A DNA stretch of 11,932 bases from RGIG2707 sp045600065 (GTDB lineage Bacteria > Bacillota > Clostridia > Peptostreptococcales > Anaerovoracaceae): positions 1 to 11,932 of the forward strand of contig JAZRXE010000082.1 of NCBI GenBank assembly GCA_045600065.1, given 5' to 3'. The position numbers and the translations under genes were made by a program. Each line of letters starts with the position of its first letter. The stretch's first letter is position 1. Under the pieces are notes generated by a model. It did not search any database. It was not told where the DNA came from and worked only from the letters and a program-made list of their open reading frames with translations. Positions 6,841 through 11,932 of this stretch are shown here, in pieces.

Positions 6841-7641
6841 ATGAAAAAACTGATATCTGCGGCTTTATGCCTCGCTGTTGTTCTGTCATTGACGGCTTGC
6901 GGCAGCAAGGCAATAGGAACAATAAATGGCGCTGAATTCCAGGAGATAGTGATAGACGATATTGAATATATCAGGACATTTGATTCCGGATTATCCTATT
7001 CGGATAAGGATAAGTATCTTGGTGATGTATCCGATGGCAAAACCACCTTTAAGGCGTATTCCGTAAAATCCGATCCGGCGGCAGAGTACGTTTATTGTAT
7101 GTGGGATCATGAGGGTCTGATATATCAAAAGTCAGGTTCAGTACCGTCGGATGGTTGCGGACAGTACTGCAAATCAATCGGTTTTAAGGCGCAATATATC
7201 AGAACCAATGCAAGCTCCTATGACGAGGACAACGATAATTTGCTCTGGATTACAAGTGTCGGGGAGCTGAATGATTACTACGAACAGAATAAAGACAAAT
7301 ACTATCTTGAAAGTGTTGAAAATTTCTCTTCAGATCAGACAATCGGTTTTGTTGATGCTGTAAAGAAATATGATGAAGCATTCTTTGAGAAAAACGATTT
7401 GATACTTGTTGTGTTGGAAGAACCGAGTGGTTCATACAGGCATGAGGTGACAAGTGTTGATTTGTTCGGTTCTTTACTAAACAGAGTGGTGTACTTTATT
7501 CAGCCGAATATCAGACGGATAGTACCTTCGGTTGGCACAGACGATATGGCAAATTGGCACATCATCATTGAAATTGATAAGGAATACGGTATGGATTACT
7601 CGCAATTGAAATACCCAAAAATAACTATAGAAAAGCAATAA
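6841..7641 (+). CDS. Putative lipoprotein of unknown function
   Basis: The 266-residue product begins with a classic lipoprotein signal: MKK, a hydrophobic stretch and the lipobox LTAC, with Cys20 as the expected lipidated residue. It should be anchored on the outer face of the cytoplasmic membrane. AAAGGAG ends 7 bases before the ATG. The mature part has no membrane segment. The C-terminal half (about 136-245) contains YDEAFFEKNDLILVVLEE, then GSYRHEV, an RRIVPSVGT strand and DMANWHIIIEID. From memory this pattern recurs in uncharacterised lipoproteins of gut Firmicutes; I cannot name a function. Cysteines at 86, 106 and 110 (CGQYC) could form a disulphide. It lies 18 bases after uvrC and may be read from the same transcript. 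From about base 6,900 its composition is clearly richer in A+T than uvrC, suggesting acquisition. Confidence 0.8.
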   Translation: MKKLISAALCLAVVLSLTACGSKAIGTINGAEFQEIVIDDIEYIRTFDSGLSYSDKDKYLGDVSDGKTTFKAYSVKSDPAAEYVYCMWDHEGLIYQKSGSVPSDGCGQYCKSIGFKAQYIRTNASSYDEDNDNLLWITSVGELNDYYEQNKDKYYLESVENFSSDQTIGFVDAVKKYDEAFFEKNDLILVVLEEPSGSYRHEVTSVDLFGSLLNRVVYFIQPNIRRIVPSVGTDDMANWHIIIEIDKEYGMDYSQLKYPKITIEKQ

Positions 7642-7678
7642 AAAGGAATTATCCGGTAATACATCTGAATGCAGGCAG

Positions 7679-7852
7679 ATGGAAGAAAAGCAGGAAAACA
7701 GAACAGAGGAGGACTTGATTCCTCATCCTGAATATGAGAAGTATTCGGTACTGACACAAAGATTTCCGGTGCGTCAAAAGGCTTCGCCTATTATTCTTAT
7801 TATGTTTATTGCAAGTATGCTGATACTCTGTTTTCAGGCGGTACATGGGTAA
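7679..7852 (+). CDS. Possible 57-residue single-span membrane protein, or gene remnant
   Basis: An ATG-to-TAA frame of 58 codons encodes a charged N-terminal half (MEEKQENRTEEDLIPHPEYE) and a hydrophobic C-terminal half (PIILIMFIASMLILCFQAV), the shape of a small tail-anchored membrane protein. Against it being real, the sequence before the ATG (GCAGGCAG) is a poor ribosome binding site. From about base 7,750 a different frame also reads like protein, as if a frameshift had occurred near the run GGTACTGACACAAAG. It follows the lipoprotein stop by 37 bases. I consider remnant or chance at least as likely as a functional small gene. Confidence 0.25.
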   Translation: MEEKQENRTEEDLIPHPEYEKYSVLTQRFPVRQKASPIILIMFIASMLILCFQAVHG

Positions 7853-8059
7853 AGACTATAGTACTGAAATCCGGGAGCGCATTGATTATTCTCTGATAGT
7901 ATTATCCAAAGTCCGGCTGTTTTGCAGCAGAGATTATTCGTCTCAACCTGAATAATTTTGAATATGGCCGGTGTCAGTTTCTTTTATGCCGGTATCAAAG
8001 CCATATACAGCGATACTTACTGATATCATATCGCGGTGATCTCAATATTTCTGAAACGT

Positions 8060-8086
8060 TTGCCGTATTATTATGGTTTTGATAAT
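8060..8086 (+). promoter_or_regulatory. Candidate promoter of the 915-residue protein gene
   Basis: TTGCCG (8060-8065) and GATAAT (8081-8086) are 15 bases apart, in an A+T-rich run that continues TATATAAG. The hexamers match the vegetative consensus only partly and the spacing is short; TAATAT at 8083-8088 would give 17 bases with a poorer hexamer. AGGAG (8112-8116) and AAGGA close to the ATG provide the ribosome binding site. Confidence 0.4.
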
Positions 8087-8129
8087 ATATAAGAAAAACG
8101 AAGGATCAAACAGGAGATAAGGAAAACCC

Positions 8130-10877
8130 ATGGATCTGGAAATAATCGTCGGATATATCAATGAAGTTCTCAGAGCAGCCGGACAGCCCGAGATCACTGT
8201 CCAGCAGTATCAGGAGCGACTGCAGAGCGAGGACAGCAATATAAAACTCCATAATGCCGGCAAAGAAGCGGCAAGGCGTGCCTATGTAAGAAATGCGCTC
8301 CTGAAAAAGTACCCGATCTCGGTAAAGACCCCTCTTTCACGCTGCTACTATAACCTGATGAAAGAGGAAAAGTCTCCCGAGGACGAGGCCTACAACCGGG
8401 GCATTGTCGAAAAGCTCAATAGCCGGGAAGGCGTATGCGAGATGACCGAGGATATAATCAGGCAGGCTGCCGGGCTTCCTCTCAGCGTGTATTTCCCTAA
8501 AGACGATGCCGAAATGTGTTCGAATTACGAGAAATACGGGCCTATCATGGACACTTTGTGGAACATCAAACTCATGAAGTCCGACCTTGCCACATACGGC
8601 GTCAGCCTGAGCCCTGAGGTCGAGCATTTCCTCGACAGCAATACGAAGGCCTTTGAATCCCTGAACCAGCAGGGAAGTCAGGTCAGAAAATGGGGCTCTC
8701 CCTACTACCCTTATCTCAATGATGAGAAATATTACAATTTCATCATGAAGGCCTCCAGCAGCAGTCGTCCCGATAAGAACGCTGAAATGGATGTGTTAAG
8801 GACCTTTGCCTCGGACTTTATGGCCGAGCAGGCCTTTGATGAAAAAGACAAGGCATTCAATAAGGGCGGTCAGATTCTCCTGGAGAACGGCCAGCTTGAC
8901 GACTATACCTATCTTTCCGAAAACCTGTATGAGACAGCCTCCAGCGCGACCAAAGACACAAAGCTTCCAAAGCCCGACGGCGATGCGAAGAAAACCCTTG
9001 ATGAAGCCTTTAAGGGTAGTTTTGTCATAGACAAGATCCGGGAGGAATTGAAGCGTATGCCCGAGTACAGGGCCCAGCTTGAAAACGGCAGATGGGCTCC
9101 TGAGCTTCAGGATGAGATCTCCGAACAGACAGCCAATCTGAACCATCTTTTCGGACCCGAATTCCAATTTGACGAGAAACGTCTGCAAAACGGGACATAT
9201 ACAAAAGAAGTTTTTAAAGTAAACAATTACACTCTGCCCAAGAACTCACCCTTCACTGAAAAAGAAGCCGCCCTCATAGGCTTGGCAGCCTTTGCTCTTC
9301 CGGGGATCGGAGACGAATCCAGAACAGACCAACCGAAAGAGACCCGGATCAACACGAATTTCGGTATGGTGGCAGAGAATCTCCTTTTCGGGAGTCCGAG
9401 ACACGGCCTCGGCAATCTGGTCCATCCGTCTGTCGATTTAGCCAGAAAAGCCATCGTTCCCCTGATCAGCCAATACACGGAGGGCCAAAAAAGGCCTCTG
9501 GCGCATGCCATTGCAAGTGGAATAGAACGATGCTGTGCATTTATCAATGATGCTGAAATATTCAATAAAAACGCTCTCGGCAACGCATCTGCCGTCAACG
9601 AATACATGGGCATGCTGAATAAGGATCCCGAGCTGATGGAGCTCGTAAAGAAAAGCAAGATCCTTACGGAGAACCACTTCAAGCTGGCAAAGCTTTCCTC
9701 CCAATACGTCACCCTGTACAGGGAAAAGCAGGAGGCCTTGAAGAAGTATTACGATGAGATCGGGGAAGGAAAGATCCCGTCTGCGGAGATCAAAAAAGAT
9801 CTTGCCTTGAAGTCGATGGCCTTGGATATCATGAATGTCCAAAAGAACAAGGCAAAGTCGGAATATATGAGGCAGCCGGAGACAGCAGCCCGAATAGCAG
9901 AGAGTCAGAAAATTTACAGAGATAATCAAGACGATCCGGCAGCCCAATCGATCAGCCAATTCAGAATGCAATCGATCCAGCAAGCCGTTCCCGTTTCCCG
10001 CTTTCTGGGCGATGTTTCCACCCCTGAGGGCATGCGCGAGCTCGAAAAAGTGATCGAAAGCAGTCGGGAATTCAACGAACTCATTCATCAGGACGAAGCC
10101 AAATTCATTGACACATTGCAGCTTGGCAACTCGAATGATCCCCGGAGCGGATCTGTCTGCAAAAATGTCCTGAAGGAGCTGAACGGAAAGAAGGCCCTGC
10201 AGAAATTCGAGGATTCGATCTTCGTCCGGGATCCTTTCGGCAGCGAATCCGTATTTTTCGACCCCAAGACCGAAACAGCCGCGCTCACATCCCGTACGGA
10301 TGCGGTAATCGATGCCCAGAAATCGGTCCGCGGAGGCTCCGAGCAGTATAACAACGTCCAGAAGGATCTGGAAATGCTCAAGGCCGGAAGCAGCAGGCTC
10401 CAGGCTGATCCCAACATGACGTTCAAAAGGGTGCATCTGATGCGTAAAGGATATTCCCAGCTCGTTTCCGACTGCAAAGCCTACCTGGAGAGAAAACAGA
10501 AGCAGGGCAGGCTCAACGCGGATCCGGGATCAAAGACCGGAAAGAGGATCGCCGCCGTAAGGAGTGCGCTCGAGTTCGGAAGCAAGAGCCTGGAAGCATT
10601 CGAAAAGATGGAGAAGAATGTCACCAAGGAGACCGCAAAAGATGAGCTGAAAAGGCTCACCGATATGGCTGCCGCCAACCACGATCCCGAAACAGGCAAA
10701 AAAATCGTTTCCGAAATAAAGAAGATAGGCTCCACCATGATCAGACACAATCTGAGCCCCAGACAATGCGGACTCAATGAAACAGAAGCAAAACAGCTTG
10801 CCGTCGCCTACAACAACGGCGGTGTAGCCAAAGCGGTACAGCCTCAGAAAGCAAACAGCCTCGGACTGATGAAATAA
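8130..10877 (+). CDS. Large uncharacterised, mostly helical soluble protein (915 residues)
   Basis: I do not recognise this protein. It has no signal peptide and no convincing membrane span; the most hydrophobic stretch is AALIGLAAFALPGIG at about 380-394. The rest is highly charged and predicted mainly helical, with Lys/Glu-rich segments that could form coiled coils (about 510-590 and 805-850). The N-terminal 200 residues contain a compact, Tyr-rich region (WGSPYYPYLNDEKYYNF near 190-206). Near the C-terminus, at about 775-815, is YSQLVSDCKAYLERKQKQ followed by GSKTGKR, an arrangement that from memory recurs in large uncharacterised proteins of gut Firmicutes. No nuclease, ATPase, protease or transposase motif is visible. 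The ATG at 8130 follows AGGAGATAAGGA. Codon use is unbroken and there is no frameshift, so the gene looks intact and expressed. It stands alone, between the A+T-rich stretch and a convergent hydrolase gene. Confidence 0.85.
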   Translation: MDLEIIVGYINEVLRAAGQPEITVQQYQERLQSEDSNIKLHNAGKEAARRAYVRNALLKKYPISVKTPLSRCYYNLMKEEKSPEDEAYNRGIVEKLNSREGVCEMTEDIIRQAAGLPLSVYFPKDDAEMCSNYEKYGPIMDTLWNIKLMKSDLATYGVSLSPEVEHFLDSNTKAFESLNQQGSQVRKWGSPYYPYLNDEKYYNFIMKASSSSRPDKNAEMDVLRTFASDFMAEQAFDEKDKAFNKGGQILLENGQLDDYTYLSENLYETASSATKDTKLPKPDGDAKKTLDEAFKGSFVIDKIREELKRMPEYRAQLENGRWAPELQDEISEQTANLNHLFGPEFQFDEKRLQNGTYTKEVFKVNNYTLPKNSPFTEKEAALIGLAAFALPGIGDESRTDQPKETRINTNFGMVAENLLFGSPRHGLGNLVHPSVDLARKAIVPLISQYTEGQKRPLAHAIASGIERCCAFINDAEIFNKNALGNASAVNEYMGMLNKDPELMELVKKSKILTENHFKLAKLSSQYVTLYREKQEALKKYYDEIGEGKIPSAEIKKDLALKSMALDIMNVQKNKAKSEYMRQPETAARIAESQKIYRDNQDDPAAQSISQFRMQSIQQAVPVSRFLGDVSTPEGMRELEKVIESSREFNELIHQDEAKFIDTLQLGNSNDPRSGSVCKNVLKELNGKKALQKFEDSIFVRDPFGSESVFFDPKTETAALTSRTDAVIDAQKSVRGGSEQYNNVQKDLEMLKAGSSRLQADPNMTFKRVHLMRKGYSQLVSDCKAYLERKQKQGRLNADPGSKTGKRIAAVRSALEFGSKSLEAFEKMEKNVTKETAKDELKRLTDMAAANHDPETGKKIVSEIKKIGSTMIRHNLSPRQCGLNETEAKQLAVAYNNGGVAKAVQPQKANSLGLMK

Positions 10878-10881
10878 TAGA

Positions 10882-10909
10882 CCCCGGAGCGGTATAATAC
10901 GGCCCGGGG
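10882..10909. terminator. Hairpin between converging genes, probable terminator
   Basis: CCCCGG (10882-10887) pairs with CCGGGG (10904-10909). After a bulged A, GC at 10889-10890 pairs with GC at 10902-10903, closing a loop of 11 bases. It begins 5 bases after the stop of the 915-residue gene. The + strand lacks a T run after the stem (CATCAAGG); the minus strand continues TCTATTATTT, moderately T-rich. It can serve both converging genes but is not a textbook intrinsic terminator. Confidence 0.5.
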
Positions 10910-10941
10910 CATCAAGGCACCAACTCCGGAAAACGCACGAA

Positions 10942-11739
10942 TCAGGGGCGCAAAGCGTATTTATCCGTCAGATGCTGAAGCACCGCGCACTTTTCGGGAT
11001 CCAGATCGACATAGAGCTTTTCCGGGTCTGTCACCGGAGGAAGCACGGCATTCATGACGGCAGAACCTCTGGCAAAGGCTTCGAACTGCGTGGAGGGCTC
11101 AGGCATATTGCCAATGATCTCCCTGACCTTTGCCTTACCGGCGGCAAATTCTTCTGCGGTCTGATCGAAAAGCCTGCAGGACCTGGGGCTTACGCCCTGA
11201 ACGCTCTCGTTGAAGAGTGTGGCAAAGGCGCACAGGGCGATGACGTAGGAGCCGTATTCGTTGGCATGCTCCCCGTCGTAGAAATACAAGTTGATATCCG
11301 GGTAGTTTTCAAACACATCCTCGAACACGTTGCCCACCGGATTGAGCCTGACATGGTTTTCTTCCGCAAGCCTGCTGAAGATACTGTACATTTCCTTCTG
11401 GTGAGAGGGGAGTCTTTTTTCCGCCCAGGGTACGGTCTGAATGGGCTCCACGCCGCATTTCCTGGCAAGGGCGATGATGGCGGCTCCGTCCCGCAGGGTC
11501 TCCTCGGCGGGAGGACAAGGCACATGGGCAGCCTGCTGCATGAACATGCAGTCGTAGCCTCCGTGCATCAGGGCATAGCGCAGGGCCGAGCTCAGGCCGT
11601 AATGCCAATAGTAGGTGACGCCGGGATAAGCCAGCATATCCGCCCGGACATCCTTGCCCTTTTCCTTGCAGATCATCTGAAAAATATGGGGCATATCGTT
11701 GAAATAAGTGTGGCTGTTGCCTAAAAACAGGACCTTCAT
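10942..11739 (-). CDS. SGNH/GDSL-type hydrolase-like protein
   Basis: The 265-residue product starts MKVLFLGNSHTYFNDMP. The GNSHT block matches block I of the SGNH hydrolase superfamily (esterases, lipases, carbohydrate deacetylases), with Ser9 as the expected nucleophile. Near the C-terminal third, YDGEHANEYG (154-163) matches the block V Asp-x-x-His pair, giving Asp155 and His158. A block II-like Gly is at position 40 (AYPGVTYYWH). The block III Asn is not obvious; MQQAAH (67-72) occupies its expected place. There is no signal peptide, so it is probably cytosolic. The substrate cannot be read from the sequence. AGGAGG ends 4 bases before the ATG. The gene begins 16 bases after the T run of the terminator hairpin at 11755-11783 with no evident promoter of its own in between. 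Confidence 0.8.
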   Translation of the reverse strand: MKVLFLGNSHTYFNDMPHIFQMICKEKGKDVRADMLAYPGVTYYWHYGLSSALRYALMHGGYDCMFMQQAAHVPCPPAEETLRDGAAIIALARKCGVEPIQTVPWAEKRLPSHQKEMYSIFSRLAEENHVRLNPVGNVFEDVFENYPDINLYFYDGEHANEYGSYVIALCAFATLFNESVQGVSPRSCRLFDQTAEEFAAGKAKVREIIGNMPEPSTQFEAFARGSAVMNAVLPPVTDPEKLYVDLDPEKCAVLQHLTDKYALRP

Positions 11740-11754
11740 ATTGCCTCCTAACTG

Positions 11755-11783
11755 AAAAAGGAGCTGTTTTTCACAGCCCCTTT
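11755..11783 (-). terminator. Intrinsic terminator of the DUF1292 gene, placed just before the hydrolase gene
   Basis: On the minus strand AAAGGGGCTGT pairs with ACAGCTCCTTT over 11 bp (one G-U pair) around a 5-base loop, and the stem ends in five T's. It follows the stop at 11801 by 17 bases. The hydrolase ribosome binding site begins only 5 bases after the T run, so the same element could act as an attenuator for that gene. Confidence 0.85.
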
Positions 11784-11800
11784 CTGATTTGCGGGTAAAG

Positions 11801-11932
11801 CTATTCTTCGTCTTCCTCTGCGGTGATCACTTCGAATTCGGCAACTACCTTTTCGAATTCCGCATCGTCTTCGATGTCAAGAAGCTCAAACTCCTCGTCG
11901 TTTACTTCCTGATAGCCGTACAGATATACATC
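11801..11932 (-). CDS. DUF1292 (YrzB-like) family protein, C-terminal part (5' truncated by the window)
   Basis: The minus strand is open from the window edge to a TAG at 11801-11803 and encodes 43 residues. They begin DVYLYGYQEVNDEEFELLDI and continue with EDDAEFEKVV, and the end is strongly acidic. The pattern of YLY-x-Y, then EFELLDIEDD and EFEKV matches the C-terminal half of the small acidic DUF1292 proteins of Firmicutes, whose role is unknown. In related genomes, from general knowledge, these genes often lie near ruvX/yqgF and alaS, which would be to the right of this window. The start is not included. A strong terminator follows 17 bases downstream. Confidence 0.75.
   Translation of the reverse strand, partial: DVYLYGYQEVNDEEFELLDIEDDAEFEKVVAEFEVITAEEDEE

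Larger units (their letters stand above)
7642..8129. other. A+T-rich 488-base stretch without a convincing intact gene
   Basis: No RNA gene, insertion-sequence end or clear terminator is visible here. Two short overlapping open stretches on the + strand are seen: 7679-7852 (ATG to TAA, listed separately) and 7738-7896 (52 codons, no start, containing FAYYSYYVYCKYADTLFSGG). The second reads like protein rather than random sequence, so the pair may be pieces of a frameshifted gene. Past 7896 all frames are closed often. A near-perfect 10-base direct repeat, GCCGGTGTCA (7967-7976) and GCCGGTATCA (7988-7997), has a 21-base period. An 8-base palindrome TGATATCA is at 8021-8028. The last 70 bases hold the likely promoter and ribosome binding site of the next gene. 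Confidence 0.5.

Noticed and set aside
7967..7997. Two copies of a 10-base near-repeat (GCCGGTGTCA / GCCGGTATCA) as a CRISPR or iteron start
   Set aside because: There are only two copies, one mismatch, and no third unit at the 21-base period.
8011..8033. CGATA...TATCG around the palindrome TGATATCA as a possible operator
   Set aside because: The two symmetries do not share a centre, and in A+T-rich DNA such matches are expected by chance.
9438..10436. A 332-codon minus-strand open frame inside the 915-residue gene
   Set aside because: It is a shadow frame: no ribosome binding site, no recognisable motif, and the + strand frame has the upstream signals and even codon use. The same applies to 8796-9188 and 9227-9712.
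10972..11724. A 250-codon + strand frame opposite the SGNH hydrolase gene
   Set aside because: The minus strand carries the GNSHT and DGEH blocks and a consensus ribosome binding site; the + strand frame has neither.

Overview
The window looks like chromosomal DNA from a Gram-positive bacterium of the Clostridia, probably a gut or rumen lineage. This rests on several signs: strong AGGAGG-type ribosome binding sites, a sporulating-clade style D-Ala-D-Ala carboxypeptidase with a C-terminal membrane anchor, a DUF1292 (YrzB-like) protein, a stand-alone CoaB of the type known from streptococci, a lipoprotein with a Firmicutes-style lipobox, and frequent AGG/AGA arginine and ATA isoleucine codons. 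The genus cannot be fixed from the sequence.

Layout. Bases 2-118 are the tail of an unidentified + strand gene. It faces a minus-strand pair, rdgB (house-cleaning of damaged purine nucleotides) and a phosphoglucomutase (pgcA-type), joined by TAAATG. A strong bidirectional terminator lies between the converging genes (275-316). At 2719-2763 a very compact pair of overlapping divergent promoters drives rdgB-pgcA leftwards and, rightwards, a tightly packed run: coaB (coenzyme A synthesis), a membrane-anchored D-Ala-D-Ala carboxypeptidase (peptidoglycan trimming), uvrC (nucleotide excision repair) and a putative lipoprotein. Spacings are 20, 0 and 18 bases, so the four could be one transcript with no shared pathway beyond growth and maintenance.

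From about 6,900 to 8,130 the DNA is visibly richer in A+T than its surroundings. It holds the lipoprotein gene and then 488 bases with no convincing intact gene, only short open stretches that may be remnants. This looks like an accessory insertion at the end of the housekeeping run.

The right part (8130-10877) is a 915-codon gene for a large, soluble, mostly helical, charged protein that I do not recognise; it is the most novel item here. It converges on a minus-strand SGNH/GDSL-type hydrolase gene (10942-11739), with a hairpin between them. The hydrolase gene lies directly behind an intrinsic terminator that ends a truncated DUF1292 gene (11801-11932), so its expression may depend on read-through.

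I saw no rRNA, tRNA, CRISPR array, transposase, integrase or recognised defence system. I do not claim a new biological system; the best leads are the 915-residue protein and the A+T-rich segment before it.
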